DNA from: Todiramphus chloris collaris
Lineage: Eukaryota; Chordata; Aves; Coraciiformes; Alcedinidae
Length of the DNA: 64,000 nt
Assembly (NCBI GenBank): GCA_025345505.1
Contig: JANVCC010000018.1
Location: 55,013,656 to 55,077,655 of the forward strand
Direction: 5' to 3'
The position numbers and the translations under genes are program-made. Positions 14,301 through 27,486 of this stretch are shown here, piece after piece. Under the pieces are notes generated by a model. It was not told the DNA's origin. It saw nothing but the letters and a program-made list of their open reading frames with translations, and did not search any database. Every line of letters begins with the position of its first letter. Positions within the stretch are counted from its first letter, which is position 1.

Positions 14301-17300
14301 ATATGTGTGTATATATATATATGTATATAATGGGAATTTCATTGTTTTTAGCCTGTATTTTCATTATGATTTCTTTTCTATGACAAAAATTGCCAGCACA
14401 TAGTATATTAGACTAAACTGACCTACAAAGTGTGAGGGAAAAAATATTTAAAAGTAACAGGAAAAAATACAAATGAAGAGAAAGATAAAGCTTTTCAATT
14501 TTATTATCCTATTCTGTGTTTATCAGTGGGTTTTCAATCATTTCTCTACAGCTTTTTCTTTTGAAATTATGAAAAGGCTGTAATTCATGCCATAAATAAT
14601 ATTTCTGATATAAAAATATTTTAGAATGGAAAGGTTATTTAATCGATAAAGTAGCATATTTGAATAACTTGTAGATAAAACATTTTCTTACATATTCAAT
14701 ATCAGTAACATATTTAGTATTCCACAGGCAAAACTGTATAGATATGGTCTTCATGAATTCATATTGATACAGTGTAATATTTTGAGGTGGGATGGTTATT
14801 CAATTCCATAGACCCATTTAGAGTACACATGCACTTATTACGTGACCTTGCATCTAAATCAGTTTCTTTCAGGAAGCTGATTCCTTTAGACCTCCTTCAA
14901 ACATGCTTAGGAAACATTGCCAACAATGTCAACAGTAGATGGCAATTGAGAGGTATTATGGCTTATTAGGTAAAATAATATAAAATTCTGGGGTTTTCTT
15001 TGTGTAATTTATTATGTGTTAAACATGTTCTCGGTATGTATGCTGGTCTGGGTCTTGCAAGGACCTTCAGTGCTACTTTGTCTCCTGGATCATAATTTGT
15101 CCATGGTGAGCATGAGATGCCTCACACTGTTTTTGACAGTTCTATGCTTTGTCAGAAATGGACTTGTAGGTATGTGAAGGTACCAGATCAAACAGGAAGG
15201 TATCTAATGAGCATTTCACTTATGGATCTGCAGTTTTCTGAAACTCTTTTTCACGTATCTAGGTCTTTCTTTCTGATTCAACAAGCAGAATAATTATTTT
15301 CACAGCACGTTATATAGAGAAAAATACTATTTTTATGTTCTGTACACGTTCAGTATCAAATGAAACAATTCTGTTTTATCAGGATATTGAAGAACAGTCA
15401 AGCAGTTGTCTCTTTATAACAAAAAAAAGAACATGGGGATACCAAGGTCTAAACTCCAGGCTTCCCTTCCTCTTATACCTTGTCCATTCTCTTGATCTCT
15501 CTCTGACTCCCTCAGACTTACATATCTCTGAAAGTAGATAGGATTTTCTTTTTAAGTTCATGAGAAGAATCTTCTTCAGTGGGTAGGGTACAGGTGAAAA
15601 AATGGAATTAGAAAGAAAGAATAATTAAAAATACACTGTTGTCACAGTGATAAAGTTGAACAGTGCTAAAGACCAGAAAGATTGATATTTTTAAATCACT
15701 CTTGATATTATGATATGTTAAGGTAGGAGTAAAATATATTCACTTTCATTAAATATGTAGGTAGCATATCAGAACTGTGCACTAAATTTATCATATTTGG
15801 TATGTAGCTGAAACAGCAGAAATATCTTGCACTGGACAATTGATGAGTAAGTATAGCCCAGCATGGGCTTGCTTTGCCCAGCACTGTCATTAAGGAGCTC
15901 ACCACTGAGGGACAAGAGGTTCAGGGACAAATATTCTGTATCCACATGGTGGGAGGCACAATGCTGTCTGTATTGCACTTGACTGTTAGCTGTACTTTAA
16001 GGACCTGACTTTCCAGCAGTTTGAAGAGTGGAAAAGTTCCAGTTGACTTTTGTGGTGTAAATTCAGGCTATCAAGCCAAGAGGAAAGTTTTTGAACGGGG
16101 ATATTATTGTCTGCCATGGTTTCATTAGTGTCTCTGCATGAATCATTTATTAGGAAATGAGTGTTTTACACCTCTGTAAATTTGAAGGAATTGTAATAAA
16201 GCAAAGGAAAAAAGAAAAAAACCCAAACAAAAAATCAGCAAACCAAACCCTGCACAAGCAGTATCAGTAAAAGAGAAATTTTCCTCAGTTTTTATAATGT
16301 CTTGAACAATTCCAACAATGCTTATGCTCTACATAGTTCTGTGGAGGTGGGGGCAGTCAAGGGATACTGTAAAATTGTTGTTCAGAGTTTGAGCTTATTT
16401 ATGCTCCTGTTGTTTGCATCACACCTGGCTGCTCTTTTTAGACTGTTTCTGTGTTACTTCCTTTCGTTCCTGAAGAGAAAACCAGAGAGAAATGAAAAGC
16501 AGTCTATTGTTTATAGGATCAGGGACTTAGCAGCCACCATTGGTGCTCAGGTCTGCAGTAACTCTGTTATAAAAGTACATATTTTCAACATTGTAAGCCC
16601 TTGTATTGTAACTCCTCCATCTCATTTACCACAAAAAGACAGTCTAAATATCCAAGTGATGCATGTTCCATTTTCATTCACTAGATATAGTTATGTAAAT
16701 AGTGATAGCCTCTGTGAGGTACCATGTCTTCACTTGGTGAGAAAAAAATCCATTTAGAAAGTCTAGTGGAAATTTATTTCTGTGACATGTAGGTGACATG
16801 GAATTAAAAGAGAACAGGGTATGAGAAGAGAGGAGGGACACTAATGTACCAAATCCAATATGAATACTTTTACTTTTGACAACTAAAACCTGACATAAAT
16901 ATAGAAAATGTTGCATTGCACTTGTTCTGTGCATCAAGATAGGGGGTTGTATACTGAAAACACATACATTTCTAGCTTTAGCACTAGGCACAGAGGATCT
17001 CAGTAGCATGGATGAATCTCATGCAGCTTTAGCCTTATGAAAGCTTGAGAGATGTGCTCTTAGCTAGTTAAGAACATAGGAAATGAAGAAAGATATGTTC
17101 CTCTTGTGAGTGATTTTTCCCATCTCTCAAATATTTATTGCTGAATAGGTGAACTGCAATCAGGAGTTACTGAGAAACTACCTTAGACTAGACACCACAC
17201 ACTACACTAGACTATCACACAAAACAAACCAGAGAAAGAGTTAAGTGAGACAAATCACATTCAAAGTGTCCTTTGAGTGATACAGTTCTGTATTCACTCT

Positions 17301-17804
17301 GAGCTTTAGCTATTCTGCTTTTGAATAGAAGCTCATTTTCACTGTGATCTATTGGGAAATCAGAAATATAGCCTCAGAGATTGTTCACAGTTTGTTTTAT
17401 AGATTTATTCTCATAAAATCCAAAGTAATATGATTCAGCTGGATTTTCCTTTTTCTCATTCCTCTATGGCTCTGCAAATTAGGACAGCTGCAGATGCAGA
17501 AGTTAGTCCACCTTAAATTAACAGGATTTAATTTCTAGATGTTGGTGCTACTCAGCGTTTCTGTAAGAGCATTAGTGGCACAAAGGTTTTATGACTGAAG
17601 TGAGGTCTGATTTACCAGAAATAAGTTTAATGTAGACCACTGTTTTCAAAGATATTTGAAAATATGCCACAGTATTGAATGTCAAAATGTAACTGTTTCA
17701 ATGAAAGCACTTCAAATGTTGTTTTGGAAGTTGGTTAACTTTGGAGGAGTATTTACTTCCTTTGCATTTCAGAATTTATTGCTACACCAAGAAAAATGTT
17801 AAGA
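11364..17804. other. Intergenic DNA, no gene seen
   Basis: AT-rich sequence with one (TA)n tract at 14.3 kb. The open frame of about 150 codons at 16.3 kb has no family resemblance and no supporting splice or start context. Confidence 0.55.
14281..14330 (+). repeat. (TA)n/(TG)n microsatellite
   Basis: Alternating TA with TATGTGTG interruptions over 50 bp; intergenic. Confidence 0.9.
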
Positions 17805-18150
17805 ATATACACTAGCTCAGCCATAGCACATAGGGTTAGAATGGGCATTGTGAGGCGATCCTCCTTACTCCTAGGAAGCATCAGCTATAACGGTGGCACT
17901 CCTGGCATGTGTTTATCTAACCTTTCTTTGAAAAGTTCTGAAAATTCTGTGCAGTCTATACCCATTTTCTCCAGATTAAATATCTTTACAATCAGAAAGT
18001 GGTTTCTAATGTTAAACCAAAACCCTTTAGTATTTATATTTTCTTCTGATAGTTGGAGTGTAGGCAGAGAATCTAATCCTATCTTTATTTCTGCAGTGAG
18101 AGGAGTTCGTGCATTTTCTTCTTTTTATCCTTGCACATTGGAATTTTACT
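17805..18150 (-). mobile_element. Ancient CR1/L3-type LINE 3' end
   Basis: On the plus strand the order of segments (TATCTAACCTTTCTTTGAAA, then AGTGGTTTCTAATGTTAAAC, then CCCTTTAGTATT) parallels the reverse complement of old CR1/L3 3' regions, where the CTAATGTCCAACCTAAA block is typical. Divergence is high. It does not code for protein; the open frame across it on the plus strand is incidental. Confidence 0.5.
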
Positions 18151-19430
18151 CAGCAACTGCAATCACACTTCTTGAAGTACTACATCATATAAACTAGAAG
18201 AGATCGTGTCTACTCTGCAGGAAAAGGTTTTATTATATATGAATATTTGTTTCACATAGAATTCCTTGTATTGTTATATGAGATTATACTCTTATACAGC
18301 ACAAAGGTAGAAGTATTAAGCCCAGGGTTGTGGTTTCCAAGAAAATGTAATGGTTAAAGAGACTGAGCTGTTCTCTATTCTGTCATGAATGAAAAAGTTT
18401 TACTGGTGTGATATCAGGCCCTGCATATCACTTCCTACAGCTTAGATAGAAACTACTTCATTGTCTCATGAGACGTTAGTGAATTTTTTATCTAACAGAA
18501 GAGAGGCATTATCTAATATTTGTTCCAGTGGGGAAAAAAAAATAATTAAACACCTGAAGATGCCTTTGGGCATGTTAAAGAAGTAGAAAAGAGCAAAATT
18601 AATTAACTTTGGTAAGGGCAGTCAAATGCAGTGATGAGATTTGTGGCCTTCCATTTTCCTTTCTTGTACTTGTGAGGATACGGTAGAAATTATTTCCCAT
18701 TGAAGCTGGACAAGATGATAGAATTCATTAGACTTTCAGTGTAATCCCACATATTTTTAGCTTTTAAATTAGACAAGTTTAGCAGTGACTTTGTCTTTTG
18801 TCTATTTATAGGTTAAGACAAGTATTAACACAGAAACATACTTTGGACTGATAGTTAAAGATCAGGTGACTTTTCACTGAATTGTCATTATCATAGTATA
18901 TAATTGTTAATATATAGTATTATGATGTTAATATTCATGTTAAGATGTGTGACAAGTCCTGTGCAAACATATAGTAAATGATGGTTACTAACAATGACAA
19001 TTAACAGAGAATACAGCCTAGAGGAGGAAGTTCAGGAGCACTCTGCCTGGGTGCCTTGTTAACTGCCCTGGCTCTGACAAGCTCATGAAGCAAATGACTC
19101 TCAGTCTTCACACATGTGATGAGTCTCATCTCCATAAATACTTTTGAGACTGTATCTGGTGGGTGAAGTAATTACTTGCCTTTGAGATGACAGCAGTTCA
19201 CTCCCCGGGAAGAGTCAATTGGAAGTTTCCAACACATCACAGAAGCAAACCTTTGTTGTCTAATAATTATTAAGCACATGACCATTATTTTTCCAAAGAG
19301 CACTGGAATCATGCTGGAGAGAGGTGATTTTTACTCCCCCAGAGGAACTAAAAGTCAAAGTGTTTTGGGCTGATGTTTGTCCATTAGAAGAGAATGGCAC
19401 AGATAGCTCAGTATATGTGGGTGCCTGGCG
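18151..19430. other. Intergenic DNA, no gene seen
   Basis: No repeat family, splice pattern or long frame recognised. Confidence 0.55.
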
Positions 19431-19630
19431 GAGGGAGGGAGGGAGGGAGGGAGGGAGGGAGGNNNNNNNNNNNNNNNNNNNNNNNNNNNNNNNNNNNNNN
19501 NNNNNNNNNNNNNNNNNNNNNNNNNNNNNNNNNNNNNNNNNNNNNNNNNNNNNNNNNNNNNNAGGAAGGAAGGAAGGAAGGAAGGAAGGAAGGAAGGAAG
19601 GAAAGAAGGAAGGAAAGAAGGAAGGAAGGA
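19431..19630 (+). repeat. GGGA/GGAA microsatellite interrupted by an assembly gap
   Basis: The left flank (19431-19462) is pure (GGGA)n and the right flank (19563-19630) is (AGGA)n with a few A-rich units. Exactly 100 Ns (19463-19562) lie between. A round 100 is a conventional placeholder, so the true length is unknown. The unit changes from GGGA to GGAA across the gap. Confidence 0.95.
19463..19562. other. Assembly gap (100 N)
   Basis: There are 100 consecutive Ns inside the purine microsatellite. This is probably a fixed-size gap of unknown real length caused by the low-complexity sequence. Confidence 0.99.
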
Positions 19631-20407
19631 GCGAGCTGATTTTTTTAGAGGTTCAGCAGCTTCAGCTGCATAGCTGCAGATTTATGCTTGGTAGGCCTGA
19701 TTTGATCAGGGTCTGATATCCATCAAAGCTGTTATCAAGAAATAATTAAACAAAAGGAGACAGTCTGCTTGTTGTTTGCAAGGAAAATGGACTGGATTCC
19801 CTGTTCATAAAACTGAACATGAGCACTGTGTTTCCAAGGGTAGCTCCTCAGAAATCCTTGCAAAATTGAATGCTGCTGTCTCAGAGAAGGATAGGAAATG
19901 CTTGAGTATATACAAATTTAACTTTGTAATAGTAACCTTATGTTTTCTTGAGTTCAATAACCTTCAAATAGTCTGGGGCCTTGAGCCCTGACTTTGCTTT
20001 CATCTGCTTTCACTGTCTTCCTGCTTCTCATTTCTTCGTGGGGTAGCCATCTCCTTGCATGTCTGATCTCTTCTCTGAAATGGAGAGGGAAGGAATGAAA
20101 GAAGATCTTCCTCAGTAAGGAAAGACACCACTAGCTCAGTTGCATTCATGTTTGTGTCCTCAATTTCTCACTCTCACATGTGTGATTTTCCACTCCATAG
20201 TTTGCCCCCAGGTCTCTTTCTGACAAGTCTAAATTTGGCTTCATAAACCAGACACTAATGTGTATACTTTGGGTGCCTTTCCATTAAAATGAAGTCCCTT
20301 TTTGAACTTTAAAATAACTTAAGTCAGTTAATTTTAATGTATAAATATCCCAGTGCTCCAAAATTAAAAGCTTTACAGCTTTTCTAATTTTTCCTCTCCC
20401 GGAGAAC

Positions 20408-20626
20408 ACCAGTGATGGCATTTGTTTGCATCTGTGCCCCTTGTAGGTCTTCATGGTAGGAAAAATCTGATTTTCAGGGTCAATACAACAATAATTGGCA
20501 TAGCTTCATCAATGAACCACAGTGAAGTGATTTGTTCAGATCTCTGCCTCCTGTGGGTTTTCACAGTAGGCAAAATCCAGTTTTGAGAGTCATATAACAA
20601 TGAATTGACAGAGCTTCATCACTGTC
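20408..20626 (+). repeat. Diverged tandem duplication, about 110-bp unit
   Basis: Copy one (about 20408-20515) and copy two (about 20518-20626) share in order AGTGA..G.ATTTGTT, CCTTGTAGGT versus CCTGTGGGT, GTAGG.AAAATC, CAATAATTG versus CAATGAATTG, and CATAGCTTCATCA versus CAGAGCTTCATCA. They differ at many sites, so this is an old event. I recognise no known repeat family in it. Confidence 0.75.
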
Positions 20627-22645
20627 AATGTGAGAACAATAATGTAAACCATTACTAAAATGATTGTAGTTTTGTTTGTGAAAAGATGAGACAGGGTAGC
20701 ACTGGAGACTGAGAACCTCTTATAAATACAGAGAGTATGGGGAAAAGAGAGTCCTTAATCTATAAACCTTTTGTCAGTGTGTCCAAAATGGACTTTAAAC
20801 AGTTGTACTTGAGTTATTGGACTTTATATAAAAGGTCACAGGATGAAATATAAGGGCCTATTTTGGCGTTAAATCACATGAATTTACAGATGTGTGCTGA
20901 GGGAGAGTGCTTAGGTGTCTGCATGCACATGTCCACAGGAGTACAGGTGCCTTACTGCACACTCATGCACAGAGATACTTCTCATCTGTCCTTGTAAGCT
21001 ATTTTTGCAGTAACTATGAAAAGTATGTCCTCAGATTGCTGATACAATGTAGGTCCACTAAATGTACTTTTCAAGTAATTGACATTTGAGCTGTTAAAAG
21101 GTAAGAAGTAATCCACAATGCAAAAAGCATTCCTTGCTAACATCTCAGAAGACAGCATCTATGTGATATGATTCTGGATTTAATTATTGATTGCTATTTT
21201 TTAAAAAGCATCTTTAAAATGCATGAAGATACTGGAAAAGGTATTTTATACTATTACTCAATGATACTAGTAGAAGTATCAAACAGCCTCCTAATTTAAT
21301 TTAAATATGTACCTTTAGCTGAAAAGTTCTGGTTAAGAAATTCATATGACAAAAGTAAAAGAATGGAAGTGACTGATTAAAAAAACTAAATAAACAGCTT
21401 GCTTATAATGACAATACAATTGCAAATCTAAAATATTCATATCCATACTAAAACTAAGTCTTTGCATCTTAGGCAATGATTATATTTTTACAGCATATTA
21501 ATATTGAGAACAAGTATTAGAGAATTATTTTAACACTCTGAAAATATGTATATATTTAAACAAAAGCAAAGAATGGTGCATTCTTGGAAACAAAAAATTG
21601 ACAATGGTGGCATGTAGTAGAAGCCCTTCCTAGTAGGGATCTCAACATGAAGGCTGAAAGCTGTCAAATGGGGTTATACTCAAACCTTGTTAACTGAACT
21701 ATTGCTGCAATTTATTTTTCAGAGGATTTATGATATCAACTAAATTGCAGAAACCCTTTTTGTTGCACTGTGCCAAACACTACTGTCCATGATACAGCTA
21801 CCCACAAACAGATGAATCTGTAAAATACCCCTATGAAAAATGAGAATTGTTCTCCCATACCCGGATTAATTTTACAATATTTCTGCCTTTGGTTACATGG
21901 ATTTACCATTCTCATTAATTGAAACCCACTTAAGCTATAGGACATCAACAACACTGCCATAAACTGAAAATGCTAGACTATTTTTTCCTTAAAACAGTAA
22001 GTTTCAGGCAAATTAGAGGCATGCTGTTGGTTTTATTTCCTGGAAGCTGAAGCACCCAGATGTTTCATTTTCATGACATTTAGCGTTTAATAACCTCACT
22101 GTCTCTGGTACTAATTTTCCAAGTGCCTTTTCTACTTTTGTTCTAAAAACAAATATGTGAAAAAAATATTTTGGTACCTCAATTTTCTCTTCTGCTTTCT
22201 GGGGAAGCTTCCAAAATGCTTAGCTAAAAGTTCAATCATCTCAGAAAAGTGGATTCAGGGTTGGATTGAAATGTCCTTAAAGTCTATAGAATATTATTAA
22301 CTACTATTACTTGTGCCCAGAGATGATAAATAATTTAGCAAGGCATTCATGGGAAAACCACTCTTGACAATTATCTAAAAGTAAGAAGATTTTCCTGATT
22401 TAAACAGTTAAGGTCTTAAAATCTTCTTAGAAAAACAGGTATTTTAATTAGTTTTTCTTTTCTACTTTTGTAATTATTTTTTTTACACTTTTTTTTTTGT
22501 GAATCTGAAAAGAACAGTTAATGTTATTTGACTCACCATGACAACTTCCTTATTCTAGTACTGATTTGATCTATCAGTGAATGTGTCATTTCAACTGAAA
22601 TGTGATTGCTAGGTATGCAAGTATAATGTACCTATGTATACACTC

Positions 22646-22668
22646 ATATATATATATATATATATATG
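22646..22668 (+). repeat. (TA)n microsatellite
   Basis: A pure AT dinucleotide run of about 23 bp; intergenic. Confidence 0.9.
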
Positions 22669-23564
22669 ACAGCAGAACACTGTATTGACTTCCACACTAA
22701 AAAATCACTAGGCAGTAATGATTTCTTTAAATTTTCTCAAGACATACTTACACCCATTTATATCAAGGTCAAGGAGAGAACAAAGAGACAGGTGTTTTGA
22801 GAATGGTTGGCCGTATCACTTTGACAGGAAGATATGATATTTAAAGAGGCATATGGAAGGTTCTCATCAAGTTGTCTTCATGTTGCCTTTTTTCATTGAA
22901 ATTCTACAGCTAAGCTCTAATTTAACAGTGTGGTGCTCAAGACTCCTCCTTTGCATTGTTCATCTTCTGAAAGAAAAAATGCACAGAAGGTGGGTTGCAC
23001 AATAAATGTGCATTTATATCTTTGTCATTCAGATGGAAAGTGTGTTAGAGTATTAAATTCAGCAACTTTATTTTCCATTTCTTTGACAGGTCCAAAACTG
23101 AGAGGACCTTAATTTTGTAATACCCCTCACCAGAATTAAAAAGCAGGTCATTAAAGTGTTTCCGTTTACCCTTTACAATAAATACAATGTATTAAGTTTA
23201 GTGATTTGGTTTCAGAGAATGTTTGCTTTTTCTGCTAGATAGAGCTTAGCATGGGGTAGATGGGGGGAATAAATGTGCTTCTGAGTAAATTTTAGCACAA
23301 AAAATGAGAAAACTTTAGAATTATATAAGTAAACATCACACCAGGAAGAAGCTGAGGATTTCCTATGCTATGAACAACGTTTAGGGATTTGCTGGTTCAG
23401 ACACCAGACAGTACTATCTAATATGATTTCCTATTTGACTGAGACAAAACACAAAAGTTTAGGATATGGACATGCTTATTAGCATTAGATATTCTGAGAG
23501 AAAATAAAGTTTCAGGTAAAAAAAAATCTGGAAAGAAGTTTACCTGTGCGCAGAGTGTCCTTTC

Positions 23565-23611
23565 ATCTATAGAAAATAGGGCTACTTACGATCTATAGAA
23601 AATAGGGCTAC
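23565..23611 (+). repeat. Short direct duplication, 26-bp period
   Basis: The 21-bp word ATCTATAGAAAATAGGGCTA+C occurs at 23565-23585 and again, unchanged, at 23591-23611, separated by 5 bp. Confidence 0.9.
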
Positions 23612-25062
23612 ATATGTTTTCCTTAACACAGAACAAGGACCAAAACAAAGGGAACACAGGGATCACATTGGTCATTTGAGCAATCTTTAAGAATAAGTAA
23701 CTCATGCAAAGAAGCAGGCTCAAAGTTGTAAAAAATTTTTACATAGTGAATATTGGCAAAAGAGAACCTCCCTTCCCCCATACATAATAAAAGTGATATT
23801 TGGAATGAGCATTTTTTTTTGCAATAACTTTCCAAAAGGAAGCATCATTGAGTGAATTAAATTGCTAGGCTTTTGGATCAGGTACAATAAATCTGTGTTC
23901 TAAAAATTCTACTAATTTCTACCATAACAAAAGACAAGACTGGAAACTGAAGAAAATGCCTAAGAACTTTTTACAGCAATAAGTAACACAGTTCTTGAGA
24001 TGTAAGTAGTGCAGCCCAGATTGCTGTGTGAAAGATGTTTCAATGAGCATACACAGAAATCCATAAAGTAAGACTAAAAAAAAAAATCCTCTTATTTCAT
24101 TGTTCAATTGAGATGTACAGTCTGAATAAGGAGGTTTTGTCCACAGGTAGGTAATATGACTCCTTAACTATTTGTCTAATTGAGAATTTCTAGAGAACTT
24201 TACTGAGGATGAACTGATAGTGTGAAAACTAGATAACTAGTAACCTTTTCAGGCATATAAATAATACATGCCTGATATATTCATTTGCTTTTGTCTTTCT
24301 TCCTGATGAATAACTAAAAAGTGGCAGAAATAATCACCTTCTCAAAGCTGAATCTTTAGCAAATTATTTTTGTATGCTTAGTTCCTGCCTAGGAACCCTC
24401 ATAAGGCATTTGATATTTTCTCTTATTTCATCAGTTACCATCCTCTCACACCTTCATTTTTTTTCCTTCCCTCAGTACTATTCATGTTATCCTTTTACTC
24501 TTTTTCTTAGCTTACAAAATCTTGAATCCTAGGAAAGAAGTACTGTTGATGGTATGTAACTGTGGACAGTCAGCAGTTGACTGTCTTAAGTCCAAAGCAG
24601 CTTAAACAGCCTAGGGGAGTAATTCTTTCACTCGTTTCTCAGTACACTGAGTGGATTATACAGGGGCATGCTGAAGTGGAAGTAAAGCATTAAGCGAGAT
24701 AGGAAATGGAAGAGTCTTTCAGCTGCTCTCCTGAGTGCCTATGTTCTGGCAGATAAAGACATCCCTCTGAAGCTGTGCGTACTGTGCTTCTTGTATTATG
24801 TTGGTTTAAAGCAAGATGTCACAGAGTTGTTTTCAGCAGGGAATTTGGCATCTAAAATAGACTATACTGAGTATTAAATATCTGTTTATAAAAAAAATAG
24901 CAGGGTAGTTCTAGAGTTTGGGATCAATGGGATAAAACTTTGCAGCAATGTGCAAGTTATGTATGTTGTGTCTTGCGTTCTGAGTGGAGACCCTATATGT
25001 GGGACAAATAGCAATTTGTTGCCATTTAGGAGGAGATGTGTAAGATCTGTGTAACAACCAGC

Positions 25063-25739
25063 TGTGGTGGGTTAGCCTTGGCTAACAATCAAACTCCCAT
25101 CCAGCTGCTTGCTCACTTCTCAGGGGGATAAAGTAGGAAAAACTGGGATGAAAAAGCTTGTGGGTTGAGATACAAGACAGGTGGTTTAGTTATTAATTAC
25201 TGTTGAGGACAGGCAGACTCAGGGAAAATTAACTCATAAAAATGTTATTGCTAATGTGGATACTCAGAAACAGAAGACAAGCATTAAAATAACACCTTTC
25301 CTCCCCCCCTTTCCCAAGCTCAGCTTCACTCCTTCACTCCAGTCACCAGCAGTTATGGTTGACACATGGTGGCTTCTCTCCACTGCTCTGTCCTCCTCAT
25401 GCTTTTTGCCTGCTCAAGCATGGGTCCTCCACAGGCTGCAGGAGAATCTCTGCTCTGGTGTGGAGCACCTCCTCTTCCAACCTTGGTGCTCCTCTGCTGC
25501 TTCTCACTCTTTTTCTTCCCTCCTGCTCTCTCTCTGTGGCATTTTCAGCCCTTTCTTACACACACTTTCCTTGAGGCTTCACCATCTTAGCTATAAGGCG
25601 CAGACAGCTGTGCCTTGCAATGGGTCCATTAGAGTTAGCTGGAACAGGCTGTGTCCAAGCTGGGGCAGCCACAGCCTCTCCTCACAAAGGCTGCCCTGCA
25701 GCCCCCATTACCAGCACCTGGGAACCAAAAACCAGTACA
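25063..25739 (-). mobile_element. Solo LTR of an avian ERVL-type endogenous retrovirus
   Basis: On the plus strand it begins TGTGGTGGGTTAGCC and ends CCAGTACA. It follows the layout of a common avian ERVL LTR: GTGGGTTGAGATA, then AAATTAACTCATAAA, CAAGCTCAGCTTCACTCC, then CAGGAGAATCTCTGCTCTGG and GGAGCACCTCCTCTTCCAACC near the far end. The sense strand of this family is the minus strand here. It is about 677 bp and alone, with no internal region. I see no exact target duplication, which with its divergence suggests an older insertion than the 11-kb LTR. The 194-codon plus-strand open frame that overlaps it is not a gene. Confidence 0.8.
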
Positions 25740-26909
25740 CTGGCACAATTAATCACCAAAGTAACTTCTTTCTTTACAGACTTTCAGACCTTCCCTTGGA
25801 AAATGTGTCACCAGCTAGAGCCATAGAAGTGAGCCATTGATAAAATCTCCCATTTGCTGGAATGTTTTAAAACGGACAAAGTTAGACTTTGTCTGTGATG
25901 TGGGTAGAAGAGTGTGACACACTGAATGCAGACTGAGGGCTGCAGGTTGTGTCCATGGTCTGCACTAGCAAGAGCAGGCAGCACTGGGTGGGCAACTTAG
26001 TCTTGTCTGAGCAGTACAAAATTGATCTAATTGAGCTTTCTCAAGTCTTGATTTTCAGAGCTGCTGGAAATTTACTGTTCCTGTTGACTTCAGCAGGATT
26101 TTAGCATCTCAGAGAAAAGTGCATGTTTTTGAGAAGGGATTAGAAATGCCGATCCACCTGCACAACCAAACTGCCAAGCAACAAACCTCCCACAAGGGAA
26201 GGGTCACCAAACTCTTGCCCCTAGGGCAAAGGACAGTTGAACCCAACACAGAGCTGCACAATTGCAGTTGTCCAATCTTCAGGCTGTAGTCTGGTTCATG
26301 CACCAGCTCACCTGTTTTAGCAATTGCTGATATAGGCAAGTCATAGTTCCTGGGAGGGTGGGATGGGAAATCTCAGCATTATAACTCTCTCATTTTCTAG
26401 ATGGTCATTTTCTCAGTTATTTGGATTACAGACTAGTCATTGGAGAATGTAGGTTTGTCTGTATTGGTTGCGCAGTTGTATTTTAAATAACCACTTTGAT
26501 GAGCATACGTGACTTTAGTACAGATGAACTCTTACTTTGAATGACTGCATCAACCATTTAGCTTTTCATGTGTCAAAGGTAATCCACAACTTGTTTAAAA
26601 ACTATGAGCCAAGGTAAGCATCACAAAAAGCTTATTAGGAATAAGTACAATGCTGAATGATTAATTTTTTTTCCAGCCTAATTGTAAGAAATGCTGTCTA
26701 TTTATATTCAGAAGACTTGTATGGACTTAGCAGGAATAGTAAACTTACATATGTAAACCTTTATCCTCCCCTTTTGAATTCACAGGAAACATCACAGCCA
26801 CTAGAGCAAAGTTTATATTCTTTATTTTCCACAACTGGTAACAATCAGCACATGATTTTGCAGTATTTCAGGCTAATTTGAGGAACACCATGCAATTCAA
26901 GTGATTGAT

Positions 26910-26957
26910 TTTTTTGTTTGTTTGGTTGGTTTTTTTGTTTGTTTTTTTTTGTTTCCA
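26910..26957 (+). repeat. T/G-rich low-complexity tract
   Basis: Runs of T broken by GTTTG and GGTTGG units. It resembles similar tracts at 42445-42480 and 50113-50193. Confidence 0.75.
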
Positions 26958-27470
26958 GAAGAATTTAAAGATAAGAGTGAATTTAGAGAAAAAATGCTTG
27001 CCACTTTGAGTGTGGACCTGTTTTTCCTGTTCTTCAAGGCAGTGACTGAGATTAGGAAACAACAATAAATAACTAATTTTACATCATTTATTCAGTAATA
27101 TTATTTTTTTATATTTCCAAATCTTTCAGATATCTAATTGAAAGATTATAGAAATGAGATCTGCAACATGTTCTTTTTGTCTCCCAACTCAAATGGGAAG
27201 AAAGGATTAAGTCTAACTATAATGAAAAGTATTTATTTTGCTCAAAGAAACTGAAAAAAATGATGGATTATAGTACATTAAAATTTTGTCCTGATTATTA
27301 GAATTAAAGTCTTGAATTAAATTAACTGATTTTCAGAACTGATTTTATAATCTTATTTTAAGGCAGCTTTCACATTAAAAACCTAGAGCAATAACATCCA
27401 TAATAATATGTACAGAATCACAATCTGGAGGGGAAAAAAAAGTTGCTGGAAATAGAAGACATCCCAGTGG

Positions 27471-27486
27471 AAAAAAAAAAAAAAAA
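27471..27486 (+). repeat. Poly-A run
   Basis: 16 consecutive A; no attached element recognised. Confidence 0.9.

Larger units (their letters stand above)
20627..25062. other. Intergenic DNA, no gene seen
   Basis: AT-rich, with a (TA)n run and the 26-bp direct duplication at 23.57 kb. No coding evidence. Confidence 0.55.

Noticed and set aside
16302-16757. 151-codon open frame on the plus strand
   Set aside because: No family resemblance, no repeats or neighbours to support it, and such frames occur by chance in 64 kb.
17796-18197. 133-codon open frame on the plus strand
   Set aside because: Overlaps an ancient antisense CR1/L3 3' end; incidental.
25256-25840. 194-codon open frame on the plus strand
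   Set aside because: Lies almost wholly within an ERVL-type LTR on the opposite strand; composition and lack of motifs do not support a gene.
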